Source: Nanobdellota archaeon (GTDB lineage: Archaea > Nanobdellota > Nanobdellia > Parvarchaeales > Parvarchaeaceae). Taken from it: a DNA stretch of 32,986 nt. Below are positions 15,405 through 23,902 of this stretch, one piece after another. Made by a program: the position numbers and the translations under genes. The notes beneath the pieces were generated by a model that saw only the letters and a program-made list of their open reading frames with translations, did not search any database and had not been told where the DNA came from. Each line of letters starts with the position of its first letter. Position 1 is the first letter of the stretch. The stretch covers positions 1-32,986 of the forward strand of contig JAKAAW010000008.1 of assembly GCA_021802105.1 (NCBI GenBank), written 5' to 3'.

Positions 15405-16166
15405 TTAGCCCCACACGTCGTGTTTTATATGGCCTCTATCAGCAGGTACGCCCATAGAGGTAAGCAGTTCCGTCATTGATACATTAAACTGGCTGGATCC
15501 GCATAGATAAACAGTCCTGTCCTTTATGTCCGGCGCATATCTTTTTATTTTGTCCTCGTTTATCCTGCCCTTTTCGCCTTCCCATTCCTGTCTAGTGAGC
15601 GTGACTACAACTTTAGCCACTCCATTCAAATCAAATCTTTTCAGCTCCCTAGCGCATATCACATCCTTGTCCGTCTTTACGCTGTAGATCAGTACTATAT
15701 CCTCGTCTATGCCGTTTTTCTCAATGTACTTAAGCATGGACATGAACGGCGCTATGCCAGTGGCAGCAGCAAGAAAAAGTGATTTCTTGTTATACCCCGG
15801 GACGTATTCAAAATTCTTACCTAGCGGCATGCTTATATTATAAATGTCCCCTGCTTTTGCTTTCTCAAGTATCGATGTCAGCTTGCCCCCTACCATACCT
15901 ATATAAAACTCCATAGTGTCTGAACCAGGAGCCGAGCCTATAGAATAAGGTCTTTGCACATCTATCTTGGAACCGTCTGAGCTGTATCCTATCTCGACGA
16001 ACTGTCCAGGTTTGAATGTCAATTTCTCCCCTATATCGGATTTAAACCTCATTTTTTTTACAGTTGGAGTCTCGTACACCGTCTCTACAAGCCGGTAGGG
16101 TCTTTTTATCCCTGCATTTATCTCAGACCCGTGGCCATTAAGAATGTCCTCGATGATTCTGTTCAT
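15405..16166 (-). CDS. FAD/NAD(P)-binding oxidoreductase (ferredoxin-NADP reductase-like)
   Basis: 253 residues from the ATG at 16166; an upstream in-frame ATG (16295) adds 43 residues that lie beyond the promoter-like GTGTATAATC and do not look native. The FAD-binding barrel has KPGQFVEIG and the RPYS motif (72-75). The NAD(P) domain has AAATGIAPFMSM (134-145) and, near the end, YLCGSSQF. No C-terminal 2Fe-2S ferredoxin domain is present, unlike PyrK or sulfhydrogenase gamma subunits, so it probably passes electrons between NAD(P)H and a separate ferredoxin or flavoprotein. The stop is 38 nt upstream of the LD-carboxypeptidase start on the same strand; co-transcription is possible. Confidence 0.88.
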   Translation of the reverse strand: MNRIIEDILNGHGSEINAGIKRPYRLVETVYETPTVKKMRFKSDIGEKLTFKPGQFVEIGYSSDGSKIDVQRPYSIGSAPGSDTMEFYIGMVGGKLTSILEKAKAGDIYNISMPLGKNFEYVPGYNKKSLFLAAATGIAPFMSMLKYIEKNGIDEDIVLIYSVKTDKDVICARELKRFDLNGVAKVVVTLTRQEWEGEKGRINEDKIKRYAPDIKDRTVYLCGSSQFNVSMTELLTSMGVPADRGHIKHDVWG

Positions 16167-16283
16167 AACACATTCACTGAATATTGGAATTATTACAATG
16201 ATTATACACGCACATCGAATATATAGGTGCGATTCGCTGCCGAAAAACGATTTTAAACACTCGTTGCCTATACTTCTTGATAT

Positions 16284-16697
16284 ATGGTCAGTCATAATAG
16301 GGCAAAAAGGCGTTCAGGTACGCATACACTATACGACGGTAAGCTGATACGTTCTAATAGAGTCATATGGTTCAGCCCTATAATGATAATATTTTTCCTG
16401 CTTTGGGTGGCTTTCATACTTCTAATTTTAGCCGAAACGTCGGTGCGCGGTCTGTTCTGGCCAGGTATCACAATGGGACAGGACATTCTGGCAGGGGTAT
16501 GGGCCGCGTGGGGAATAGCATGGGTCATACTGGCAGTAACGGCGTTCTCTTACTGGAAGATGAGAAAATGGCACGTCGGCAGCATAAGCTACGATGGAAA
16601 AGATGTGTTCTTATACAAGCTTAAAAAGAGGCTTGCCAGGGGTGAGATCTCTCTGAAAGAGTACAGGGAGATAGTTAGGGAACTACGCAGACGCTGA
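16284..16697 (+). CDS. two-helix membrane protein with SHOCT-like C-terminus
   Basis: 137 residues. A basic N-terminus is followed by two hydrophobic helices (about 29-49, IMIIFFLLWVAFILLILA, and about 66-88, ILAGVWAAWGIAWVILAVTA), then a basic turn KMRKWHVG. The last 25 residues, LKKRLARGEISLKEYREIVR, match the SHOCT short C-terminal domain (LxxLxxxGxIxxxEFxxxKxxLL), which usually aids oligomerisation or membrane association. No enzyme motif. A TATA element (GATTTTAAAC, about 16250) lies 25 nt before the start. It is divergent from the oxidoreductase. Confidence 0.75.
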   Translation: MVSHNRAKRRSGTHTLYDGKLIRSNRVIWFSPIMIIFFLLWVAFILLILAETSVRGLFWPGITMGQDILAGVWAAWGIAWVILAVTAFSYWKMRKWHVGSISYDGKDVFLYKLKKRLARGEISLKEYREIVRELRRR

Positions 16698-16760
16698 AAA
16701 ATAAAGAGCGTAGGTAACTATTTAAGCGAAGTTATCATTAACATATAGTCATAAAATCTT

Positions 16761-17153
16761 ATGGAATACAAACTTGTAGGCATAAATGAATTAAGGAAAG
16801 GCGACACTATACTTGTAGACGACCAGTTTATATGCAAGATAGCCGATATCGCACTCAGCGCTCCAGGTAAGCACGGTCACGCAAAAGCGAGAATAGAGGC
16901 AATAGGACTCTTGGACAGCAAGAAGAGAGTCTTTGTTATGTCAGCTGAAGACCGTGCAAAGATACCTATAATAGAGAAGAGAACAGCCCAGGTCATAAGC
17001 ATTGGCGGTGACAAAGTCCAGCTTATGGATATGGAATCTTATGAGGTTTTCGAAACGGATATTCCAGAGGAACTGAAGGCAAAGCTCGTCGAAGGAGTAC
17101 AGGTGACCTACTCAGACATGATGGGCCAGAAAGTGATTAAAAGCGTAAAGTAG
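16761..17153 (+). CDS. eif5A: translation factor aIF5A
   Basis: 130 residues, the normal archaeal length. The N-terminal SH3-like barrel carries the hypusination loop SAPGKHGHAKAR with K37 as the modified lysine. The C-terminal OB-fold domain holds VQLMDMESYEVFETDIP. aIF5A binds the ribosomal E site and helps stalled peptide-bond formation, especially at proline runs; it needs deoxyhypusine made by DHS, which is not in this window. It has its own promoter-like AT-rich stretch (TAACTATTTAAG, about 16713-16724). Confidence 0.96.
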   Translation: MEYKLVGINELRKGDTILVDDQFICKIADIALSAPGKHGHAKARIEAIGLLDSKKRVFVMSAEDRAKIPIIEKRTAQVISIGGDKVQLMDMESYEVFETDIPEELKAKLVEGVQVTYSDMMGQKVIKSVK

Positions 17154-17239
17154 ACAAACTTGTAAATATTACACAGTTCTTTGTATCTTGTTGGAGTTTT
17201 CTCTAATTATTTATACTAGAATCCTTCTATCATTAATGT

Positions 17240-18208
17240 ATGGCTTCTTCATCCAACGGTAAAAGATCCGAACTGGAGGAAACTCTTGCTAGGACGCATG
17301 ACCCAGTGTTTGTGAGGTTAATATCAAATCTTAAGAAGGAAGTTTCTAGATTAGAGGCTATAGGAGAGGGCATTGAATCCTCTGATGCACAAGCGATGAG
17401 AGAGACTTCTAATATTCGGGAGAACATCTCAAAACTGTCTGGAAAATTGGAGAGATACTCCCACAGAAAGCTGTTGGGAAAACTACTCTGCGAAGTTGCC
17501 GAGGAGACTGGGTTCCATTACAATGATGCATTTTCCATTAAACACTACCAAGTGAAAGAACTTGAGTTTGAGGATTCCCAAGCGGAATATGATAAGAAGA
17601 AGGACAAGATCATAATCAAGAAAGCCGTGATTGACAGTTTTGGAGGGGAGCTGGCAATGCCACTTTACTTCGAGCCACTGGAGGAGGATGAAGACAAGAG
17701 CGAAAAAGCAGGAGAACCAGATGAACTTTATTACAGTGAGATCGTAGACGAAAAATTCATAAAAAACCTTATCAGGCATGAGGAAACACACAGGCAGGTA
17801 GCGCACATGTCAATAGAATATGGACAGCCACAGATGGCAAGTGACGACCATGACGAGCTGTTTTTCCACATTTTTAAGATGTTAGGTGGAAATGTATCCG
17901 ACGCATACAGTATGGTCGGTGGTACGTCTGCCATGATAGCCTACAAAGAATTCGCAAGTGAACTAAAGGCGAGACTCACCAGCAGTAAGGACATCTTCTT
18001 GATAAACAAAGGAAGTCCCAACTACCCTAAATACAAATACTTAATGGATGGCATAGAGAGGTACAATCTCGCCAAGGGCACCAGAAAGCTAAGGATTCTG
18101 GACACTGATGGGAACCTTGAAGTTATAAAAGATGGCAAAAGGTATAGAGTAGATATAGACACGGATTTTCAGTCGCACCACGCTAAAGTAAATTACCTTC
18201 CGCTCTAA
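17240..18208 (+). CDS. unknown 322-aa protein with an HEETH zincin-type motif
   Basis: Family not recognised. Residues 10-80 are predicted coiled coil (NLKKEVSRLEAIGEG, NIRENISKLSGKLERY). A central region holds beta-like KIIIKKAVID. Then LIRHEETHRQVAHM contains HExxH (H180, E181, H184), the zinc and catalytic motif of zincins, and SDDHDELFFHIF (H204, E206) could supply the third ligand. The C-terminal part has RKLRILDTDGNLEVIKDGKR, probably beta strands. No signal peptide, so a cytosolic metallopeptidase is my inference. A TATA element (TTATTTATAC, about 17206) sits at leaderless distance from the ATG at 17240. Confidence 0.75.
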   Translation: MASSSNGKRSELEETLARTHDPVFVRLISNLKKEVSRLEAIGEGIESSDAQAMRETSNIRENISKLSGKLERYSHRKLLGKLLCEVAEETGFHYNDAFSIKHYQVKELEFEDSQAEYDKKKDKIIIKKAVIDSFGGELAMPLYFEPLEEDEDKSEKAGEPDELYYSEIVDEKFIKNLIRHEETHRQVAHMSIEYGQPQMASDDHDELFFHIFKMLGGNVSDAYSMVGGTSAMIAYKEFASELKARLTSSKDIFLINKGSPNYPKYKYLMDGIERYNLAKGTRKLRILDTDGNLEVIKDGKRYRVDIDTDFQSHHAKVNYLPL

Positions 18209-18225
18209 GAACGTGAATAAACCGA

Positions 18226-19098
18226 TCATCTTCTTTTGAGTAAATTGTACACGTGCAGAACTGGATGAATTTTCCTTTTAAGCGACTTTCTTTTGAACTT
18301 CTTGTTCAAATAATCTATCGCTGATACATCGGCTTGCTCAAGGCTAAAATCCGAAGACTGCACATCATCAACAGCATGTGCCGGAGTCGAGGCTTTTGGT
18401 ATAGCTACTACCTCATCTTTACTTATAAGCCAGTTAAGTGCTACCTGCGCAGCTGTTTTCCCGTACTTTTTACCTATGTTAGAAAGCACGTCTGTTAGCT
18501 TTTTGTATTTCGGCTTGAACAACACACCCTTGCCAAATGGGCTGTATGCTATCAACGTCACGTGTTCCTTCTGCAAGTAAGGGAGAAGCTCAGCCTCTGG
18601 ATCCCTAACAAGTACACTGTACTCAACCTGATTGGATACGATATCATATTTACTCAGAGAATTCTGCGCCTCTATGAACTGTTTTTTGTCGAAATTGCTT
18701 ACGCCTATATACCTCACCTTCCCATCATCGACCAGCTTTTCCATGGCGCGCATAGTCTCTTTTATGTCAACTGATTTGTTAGGCCAGTGTAGCTGGTACA
18801 ATCCTACCTGTTTTACCCCAAGTTTTTGGAGGCTGCCGTCACACGCTTTTATTACATCATCATAATGGAAGTGGTTCGTCCATACCTTTGTTGCGATGAA
18901 CGCATTCTCATTCTTTATAGCTTCTCCCACGAGAGGCTCTGTACCGTATATCTCCGCTGTGTCGATGAAGTTCACTCCTAAGGAAAGGGCTGTCTTAATC
19001 GCACTTATCTTATCGTCTGTCCTCTCCCCTAAGTCCCAGCTTCCGAGTCCTATAACAGATATCTTCTCCCCAGTTTTACCGAGTTCCTTGAAAATCAT
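18226..19098 (-). CDS. aldo/keto reductase
   Basis: 290 residues from the ATG at 19098; an ATG three codons earlier (19107) is the alternative, but the TATA-like run at about 19116-19128 favours 19098. The catalytic tetrad of the AKR superfamily is complete: D46 and Y51 in NFIDTAEIYG, K71 in IATKVW, H104 in YQLHWP. GVSNFD and the NADPH-binding segment IPKAST near the C-terminus are also present. These (alpha/beta)8 enzymes reduce aldehydes and ketones with NADPH; the physiological substrate cannot be inferred. It is convergent with the HEETH protein (17-nt gap). Confidence 0.92.
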   Translation of the reverse strand: MIFKELGKTGEKISVIGLGSWDLGERTDDKISAIKTALSLGVNFIDTAEIYGTEPLVGEAIKNENAFIATKVWTNHFHYDDVIKACDGSLQKLGVKQVGLYQLHWPNKSVDIKETMRAMEKLVDDGKVRYIGVSNFDKKQFIEAQNSLSKYDIVSNQVEYSVLVRDPEAELLPYLQKEHVTLIAYSPFGKGVLFKPKYKKLTDVLSNIGKKYGKTAAQVALNWLISKDEVVAIPKASTPAHAVDDVQSSDFSLEQADVSAIDYLNKKFKRKSLKRKIHPVLHVYNLLKRR

Positions 19099-19125
19099 AA
19101 TATACAATACAAATTATACATATTA

Positions 19126-19422
19126 ATTATTAAACAAGTCCGCCGGGATCCCCTTCTGGAGGATAGAGCTTGAATGCGGCAAAGTATATACATAAGAAAT
19201 AAAAAACACGCTTAAAAAGCAGGTCTAAGTAGGCTAGGTATAGTACTCCCAGTCCTAGAAAACCAGGTAAACTCTCTTTTGAACAAACGGGCTCAGTGCA
19301 ACATAAGACTTAATCGGAAATCAGTCAGTCAAAGGTCGGGCGGTATGCACGCAGAGGATGACAAATTTTTACGGAGAAGCGTAATCTGCATGCTGGATAG
19401 TGGTTTACTAGAAAATAGTATA
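19126..19422. other. gene-free interval with a possible membrane-protein relic
   Basis: On the minus strand a frame with no ATG runs to about 19136: FLGLGVLYLAYLDLLFKRVF, then CIYFAAFKLYPPEGDPGG. It is hydrophobic but lacks a start codon and I cannot assign a family. Plus-strand open frames here have no support. Confidence 0.3.
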
Positions 19423-19773
19423 CTAGCTGCAGGTCGCCGCGTCCAGATTGTTCCACACCGTGCCATTCTGTGAAGTGTAGCTGCATGTGGATATTGGTTT
19501 ACCACCGTAAGGATCATAACAGTGGTATATAGTACCGTTATAATCAAGTGTCTTCGTACAGAAATACGTGTTTGAAGGAATGTTGTTTAAGGAAGCTGGC
19601 TGTCCGCAATAAGTCGCGCAGTTGAAAACAAAGCTAGACATTGCCGTACTAGGAGGAGTTGGCGTTGAAGTGTGAAGTATAGGTATTATTATGAAGATTA
19701 TAGCGAATACCAGTATGACTATCGACATTATTATCAGAACCATTGTAGACGTCGGCAACCCTTGACCTTTCAT
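19423..19773 (-). CDS. Cys-rich exported protein with class III-like (pilin-type) signal
   Basis: 116 residues. The N-terminus MKGQGLPTST followed by a long hydrophobic helix (MVLIIMSIVILVFAIIFIII) resembles archaeal class III (archaellin/pilin) signals cut after KG, before Q, though the usual Glu at +5 is absent. A Pro/Thr linker (TSTPTPPST) leads to a domain of about 75 residues with six cysteines (NC, YC, FC, HC, TC, TC) that could form three disulfides. Its ATG overlaps the stop of sufU (ATGA, 19770-19773), so the two are translationally coupled. Function unknown. Confidence 0.75.
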   Translation of the reverse strand: MKGQGLPTSTMVLIIMSIVILVFAIIFIIIPILHTSTPTPPSTAMSSFVFNCATYCGQPASLNNIPSNTYFCTKTLDYNGTIYHCYDPYGGKPISTCSYTSQNGTVWNNLDAATCS

Positions 19774-20144
19774 ATCTTATATTTTGCAAGCGCCTTTTTT
19801 ATAGTTTCGAGCCCGACCATCGCACACCCTATTCTAGAAGTGCTTATATGTTCTATCCCTATGAGCTTCTTTATATCATCAAGACCCAGCTTTTTCACGT
19901 CTTCTATGTTTTTTCCCACTGCATATCCACAGAGTTTGGATATCGAGACTGTAGAGATTATACAGCCATTGCCTTCGAAGGAGACGTCTCTTATCCTGTC
20001 TCCATCCAGTTTTATGTATACATTGAATGAGTCGCCGCAGGATGTCGAATAGCCTTCTTCAGACAGGTCAAAAGCTTCCGGCTTACCCTTGTGTTCAGGA
20101 TCCTTATACAGGTCTATAAAGTCGTAATATTTCTCTTCATCCAT
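19770..20144 (-). CDS. sufU: Fe-S cluster scaffold SufU/IscU-like
   Basis: 124 residues. The three conserved cysteines of the NifU/IscU N-terminal family are present: C36 in STSCGDS (followed by D38), C61 in GNGCIIS and C107 in RIGCAMVGLETIKKAL. The scaffold (or sulfur-acceptor) takes sulfur from SufS and builds Fe-S clusters, or relays sulfur to a separate SufBC complex, which is not in this window. It overlaps the end of sufS by 8 nt and the start of the next gene by 4 nt, so all three are one operon. Confidence 0.93.
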   Translation of the reverse strand: MDEEKYYDFIDLYKDPEHKGKPEAFDLSEEGYSTSCGDSFNVYIKLDGDRIRDVSFEGNGCIISTVSISKLCGYAVGKNIEDVKKLGLDDIKKLIGIEHISTSRIGCAMVGLETIKKALAKYKI

Positions 20145-21351
20145 ACATCTTAGTTATATTCTTAAGCTCGGATAGAAATCTGTCAATCTCCTCTTGTGTG
20201 TTGTACAGGTAAAGACTGGCGCGCGCAGTCCCTCCAACAGCGTGTAGCTTATCCTCAACCAGCGGCTGAGCGCACTGGAATCCGGAGCGGACAGCTATCC
20301 CTTTCTTGTTGAGAAGGTACGCTACATCGTGTGAATGCGCGTTCTTTACTGTGAAAGAAAGTATCGGACCGCGTTCATGGCTCCTTCCACTGTAAATATG
20401 TACGCCATCGATTCCTTTAACGCCATCGTAAAGATAATCCGTAAGCTCTTTGTCGTGGGCCGCTATTCTGTCCATGCCTATAGAGTTGAGGTAATCGACT
20501 GCCAGTCCTAGTCCGTACGCCCCTTCTATATTTTGTGTGCCCGCTTCAAAGAAACCAGGCATATCAGCGTATTTTATAGAATCCATTTTCACGTTGGAGA
20601 TCATCTCCCCACCTGTCAAAAACGGCTTCTCTCTCCCGAACACTCTTCTGTTGACGTACAAAACTCCTATTCCAAACGGACCAAGCATCTTATGCCCAGA
20701 GAAGGCCAGAAAATCAGGATTTATCTTTTTTACGTCTATTTTCATGTGCGGAACCGTCTGCGCCGCATCTATTAAAACCATAGCGCCACTATCATGCGCA
20801 AGCTTGGATATCCTTTCCGCGTCGGTAATCGTGCCTGTGACGTTTGATCCGTGCGTGAACGCTACCAATTTAGTGCCCTCGCTTACGCTGTTAAATCCCC
20901 CCATATCCAGCTCGAAATTCTGGTCTATATCTACGAGGTCAACGCCAACTCCTTTATCTCTAAGCCTGAGCCAGGGTATCAGGTTAGAATGGTGCTCTAG
21001 ATACGTTGTGAGTATATGGTCTCCTTTGTCGAAAGGCAACGCGAAGGAAACAAGATTTATGGCTTCAGTGGCGTTTTTTACGAAAACTATCTCATCTGGA
21101 TAAGCGTTTATGAATTTTGCGATCTTCCCCCTTGCGGACTCGTACGCCTCATTTGCTTCTTCAGCAAGCCTGTGTATGCTCCTTATTGGATTTGCATTTA
21201 TGTTCTCGTAGAAGTATTTTATCCCGTCTATCACTTGTCTGGGCCTCTGTGAAGTGGCGGCGTTGTCAAAATACACTAACTGATTGCCTTCAATTTTCTT
21301 GGATAGAATTGGGAAATCCTCCCGCACTCCTCTTATATCAAAATCTGCCAT
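20137..21351 (-). CDS. sufS: cysteine desulfurase SufS (class V aminotransferase fold)
   Basis: 404 residues, the family's normal length. YFDNAATSQRP (28-38) starts the PLP fold; LEHHSN (119-124) has the ring-stacking histidine; LIDAAQTVPH and FSGHKMLGPFG carry the PLP lysine K221. The catalytic cysteine is C360 in RSGFQCAQPL, the short-loop group II (SufS) type. It frees sulfur from cysteine as an enzyme persulfide and passes it to SufU, encoded directly downstream with an 8-nt overlap. A TATA-like TCTTAAATAC at about 21375-21384 is placed for a leaderless message. Confidence 0.95.
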   Translation of the reverse strand: MADFDIRGVREDFPILSKKIEGNQLVYFDNAATSQRPRQVIDGIKYFYENINANPIRSIHRLAEEANEAYESARGKIAKFINAYPDEIVFVKNATEAINLVSFALPFDKGDHILTTYLEHHSNLIPWLRLRDKGVGVDLVDIDQNFELDMGGFNSVSEGTKLVAFTHGSNVTGTITDAERISKLAHDSGAMVLIDAAQTVPHMKIDVKKINPDFLAFSGHKMLGPFGIGVLYVNRRVFGREKPFLTGGEMISNVKMDSIKYADMPGFFEAGTQNIEGAYGLGLAVDYLNSIGMDRIAAHDKELTDYLYDGVKGIDGVHIYSGRSHERGPILSFTVKNAHSHDVAYLLNKKGIAVRSGFQCAQPLVEDKLHAVGGTARASLYLYNTQEEIDRFLSELKNITKMYG

Positions 21352-21405
21352 TTAACTATATATTGATACCAAGCAGTATTTAAGATTTAATTGTCTCCGC
21401 GGCGA

Positions 21406-22548
21406 TCAGATTGCAACGTGCAGATATAGGGACGCCCCATATCCGACGAAAAAGGTTACTGCGGCAGCAGCTAAGCTTAAACCTACCGATTGTGTTATGT
21501 ACTTGCCAACGTTCTCGTTCGAATTTATCGCAATAAGATCAGATATTATGGCTATAGCTATCCCTGCCAGTACAACCGAGATTATAAGGTTCATGTACGG
21601 ATTAACATTTGTCACTATGCCGACAAGGAAGCTTAGGAGAGGTATAACAGCCCCGAGTATATAGAAAGCCCCAACGTAAAATGCGTCCTTCATAGGATTT
21701 GCATCAACCGTTGACCTGCTGTATATCTTTCCACTACCTTTTAGAAATTTCATTAACGGGTTGTCCTTCTCTTTTTCAAGGACCTTATATACTGGATCCT
21801 TGAACATCTTAAGTTTGGATATCAGTTCGTTTATGCCTTTATTAAAGTTCCTGTAATTTTCCGAGTGTTTCTTCAAGTCCTCTACAAGACGTTCCTTTGC
21901 GACCTGCAACTCCAGTTCGAGCCTGTTAAGGTTATTTGTCTCGATGTCTCTCTCCGATTTTGACGACAGATAAGCCCCAACCGCCATCGATATGGTACCG
22001 GATATGCCGACGATAGAACCAGCTATAAATATCAGAAGATTGTTGTGGAGGACTCCAGTGAATCCCGCGACGGCGGCAAGCACTTCTACAAGACCGTCGT
22101 TCATCCCAAACACAACATCTCTTATGTTTGCGAGTATCCCATTTCCCCCTTCTTTCTTTAGAAGCCTCTCCTGATAAAGTTCCTCTACAAGATAGTTGAC
22201 TATCTGGGTCCTGTACTTGCTAGGGATACTCGAGAAAACCTTTGATAAATCAGATATTTTTCTATTCTCTATTGAGTTCACTATACTTATAGTCAGTCCT
22301 TTACCGAAAATTTTTCTCACAAATACCAAAGACGCTACGTTCAGAGCGTGGGTGTGTTTTGTAGCAGGTAATCTCATTTCTGATCCGAGCGTTTTCCAGA
22401 TCTTAAGGTGCTTCTTGTCGATTTCTATAAGCTCCTTAAGTTTGGCCTTAAGTTGCCTGTCTCTCTCTATTTTGTATAACTCAGAGTATATACTATAAGC
22501 CAGTATCTCTGAATCTAGAACTTTCAAAAGCAGTTTTTTTGTGTCCAT
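21406..22548 (-). CDS. ferritin-like domain fused to CCC1/VIT1 metal transporter
   Basis: 380 residues. Residues 1-130 are helical and ferritin/rubrerythrin-like (EILAYSIYSELYKIERD, with E14 and later EIDKKHLKIW supplying E/H ligands; EELYQERLL at about 126). The remainder is the CCC1 transporter: RDVVFGMNDGLVEVLAAVAG, GSIVGISGTISMAVGAYLSS, then a charged cytoplasmic metal-binding-like segment and three more helices. Such fused proteins move Fe2+ or Mn2+ across the membrane, with the ferritin-like part binding or oxidising iron. It sits directly upstream of sufS on the same strand (54-nt gap), consistent with iron handling. Confidence 0.88.
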   Translation of the reverse strand: MDTKKLLLKVLDSEILAYSIYSELYKIERDRQLKAKLKELIEIDKKHLKIWKTLGSEMRLPATKHTHALNVASLVFVRKIFGKGLTISIVNSIENRKISDLSKVFSSIPSKYRTQIVNYLVEELYQERLLKKEGGNGILANIRDVVFGMNDGLVEVLAAVAGFTGVLHNNLLIFIAGSIVGISGTISMAVGAYLSSKSERDIETNNLNRLELELQVAKERLVEDLKKHSENYRNFNKGINELISKLKMFKDPVYKVLEKEKDNPLMKFLKGSGKIYSRSTVDANPMKDAFYVGAFYILGAVIPLLSFLVGIVTNVNPYMNLIISVVLAGIAIAIISDLIAINSNENVGKYITQSVGLSLAAAAVTFFVGYGASLYLHVAI

Positions 22549-22575
22549 CGTCTACTCACAGTGAATGCGTAGGTA

Positions 22576-22911
22576 TTATCCGGTTAATGGATGTGTAGGT
22601 TTCGCTTTCTCATAGAAGCTCTTGTAGCTGCGCCATATCGTCTCGCCAGATTCCTTTGATACAACATCAGTTACTTGACTAGGGTTCATGAATATATTAT
22701 TGCTTGCGCCCTGTATTATACCATTGAATCTGACCACAACGAAATCGTCCTCCTTGACTGAAGCGTTACCAATCTCACAGGTTATTATATTGTTGTCCCA
22801 CATCTCTATTGCTGCCTTATTCTTGTGGTCGAAATTTTTACCATTCTTGGTGTTTATTATCTTTATTATCCTTCCTATATGATAGAACCTAAGCTCTTCG
22901 TTCTTTTCCAT
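22576..22911 (-). CDS. unknown small beta-rich protein
   Basis: 111 residues from the second in-frame ATG (22911). The first ATG (22932) overlaps the TATA box GAATTTATAGTG and is unlikely. Alternating strands (RFYHIGRIIKII, AAIEMWDNNIITCEI, DDFVVVRFNG) suggest an SH3- or OB-like barrel, then a short helix-prone tail (YKSFYEKAKP). No signal, membrane helix or metal site. It lies 27 nt before the ferritin/CCC1 gene on the same strand. Function unknown. Confidence 0.65.
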   Translation of the reverse strand: MEKNEELRFYHIGRIIKIINTKNGKNFDHKNKAAIEMWDNNIITCEIGNASVKEDDFVVVRFNGIIQGASNNIFMNPSQVTDVVSKESGETIWRSYKSFYEKAKPTHPLTG

Positions 22912-22930
22912 AGTATCTATTGTTCTGTAC

Positions 22931-22942
22931 ACTATAAATTCA
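22931..22942 (-). promoter_or_regulatory. TATA box setting the start of the small beta-rich protein
   Basis: On the minus strand GAATTTATAGTG lies 20-31 nt before the ATG at 22911, the distance for a leaderless transcript. It would fall inside the coding region if the ATG at 22932 were used. Confidence 0.5.
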
Positions 22943-22993
22943 TTTTACTTTGTGTTTGTTTTTAAACCTACAGGCAGTAAGATTACAGTAAGT

Positions 22994-23581
22994 ATGAGTA
23001 AGGAAGGACAGGATATAATTATCGAAGTGTTCTCGATTTTAGCGATAACGACACTGCTAGCGATACTGGCTTATTATATCGTTACAGCCGGATACGGCAC
23101 GGGAACGCCTTATGTTTCAGTCCTTAACTTTTCACAGCCTCTAGGTCCGTTAAAAGTAACTTCTATAAACTACAGTTTTGACCCCGGGACAGGGCAGCTG
23201 CAACTTGCCTTCCAGCTAAGAAACAATGGGAGTTCTCCGATAGAGTATCAAGGTGGCTGCACGTCCCCCTTTAGAGGGGTTGTGTTGCCAGTTTACACCG
23301 CTAATGTCACTGTCATAAAAGGAGTTGCTTCGTGCGATGTTATAACGCAGAATGTGTTGCTGCCTGGCGCAAACGGTGCGGCGGTATGGCCATATTCTCC
23401 CAGTATAATCACAGTGCTAGGCAGCGGAGAATTTAATGTTAATCTCACCCTTTATTTTGGTTATGCATCGAAGGTCCCTGGAATTTCGTGCGTGAGGGGT
23501 AATTGCTCCGGCCCAGTCTACGCAGCGAACGGAACGTATTCTAGAGAAAGAATCAACGTAGTTTTGTCGTCGTATCGCTAA
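22994..23581 (+). CDS. membrane-anchored surface protein with pilin-like N-terminus
   Basis: 195 residues from the ATG at 22994; an earlier in-frame ATG (22952) adds residues that look like leader. MSKEGQDIIIEVFSIL plus a hydrophobic helix (LAITTLLAILAYYIV) resembles a class III (type IV pilin-like) signal, with Gly-Gln and a Glu at +6. The exported part is beta-rich, Gly/Ser/Asn-rich, with about five cysteines and several N-x-S/T sites (NGSSP, NVTVI, NLTLY, NGTYS). No enzyme motif. It is divergent from the small beta-rich protein. A hairpin AGTGC/GCACT lies just after the stop. Confidence 0.7.
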   Translation: MSKEGQDIIIEVFSILAITTLLAILAYYIVTAGYGTGTPYVSVLNFSQPLGPLKVTSINYSFDPGTGQLQLAFQLRNNGSSPIEYQGGCTSPFRGVVLPVYTANVTVIKGVASCDVITQNVLLPGANGAAVWPYSPSIITVLGSGEFNVNLTLYFGYASKVPGISCVRGNCSGPVYAANGTYSRERINVVLSSYR

Positions 23582-23878
23582 GTGCTGTCTTTGCACTAAT
23601 CGGCACATTCGCGATGGTAAACAATGCACTTTATACTTAAGGATTGCGGAGAATAAACAAATAGGTTTAACAAATGAAATTTCGCCAGATATAGATAAAT
23701 TATTTTACAGTCGTTCAGATCAAAAATGACAAAATATAAACTGTTTCTGATGGCACAATCCTAAAAATCAGGCGATTTACTCTACAAGCTTGCTAGGCTT
23801 CCACTGTCGAATTATTGCAGCTCACCCCTTTCGATGCGCAACTACAGGAAACACTAAATATCTAAATATTATTAAGGA
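23582..23878. other. gene-free interval before the toxin-antitoxin operon
   Basis: No open frame of note on either strand. AT-rich near 23850-23878 (AAATATCTAAATATT), which probably holds the TATA box for the MntA/HepT operon. No tRNA, and no recognisable C/D-box pair. Confidence 0.4.
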
Positions 23879-23894
23879 AAGGTATTAATACCTT
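23879..23894 (+). promoter_or_regulatory. 16-bp perfect palindrome, probable operator of the MntA/HepT operon
   Basis: AAGGTATTAATACCTT is its own reverse complement and ends eight bases before the ATG at 23903. A smaller palindrome CCTTAAGG (23891-23898) overlaps it. The first gene carries an N-terminal ribbon-helix-helix-like domain, so autoregulation is likely. Confidence 0.55.
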
Positions 23895-23902
23895 AAGGGA
23901 TT

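Noticed and set aside
19279-19473. Plus-strand 64-codon open frame
   Set aside because: It overlaps the Cys-rich exported gene, has no start signal and has arbitrary composition.
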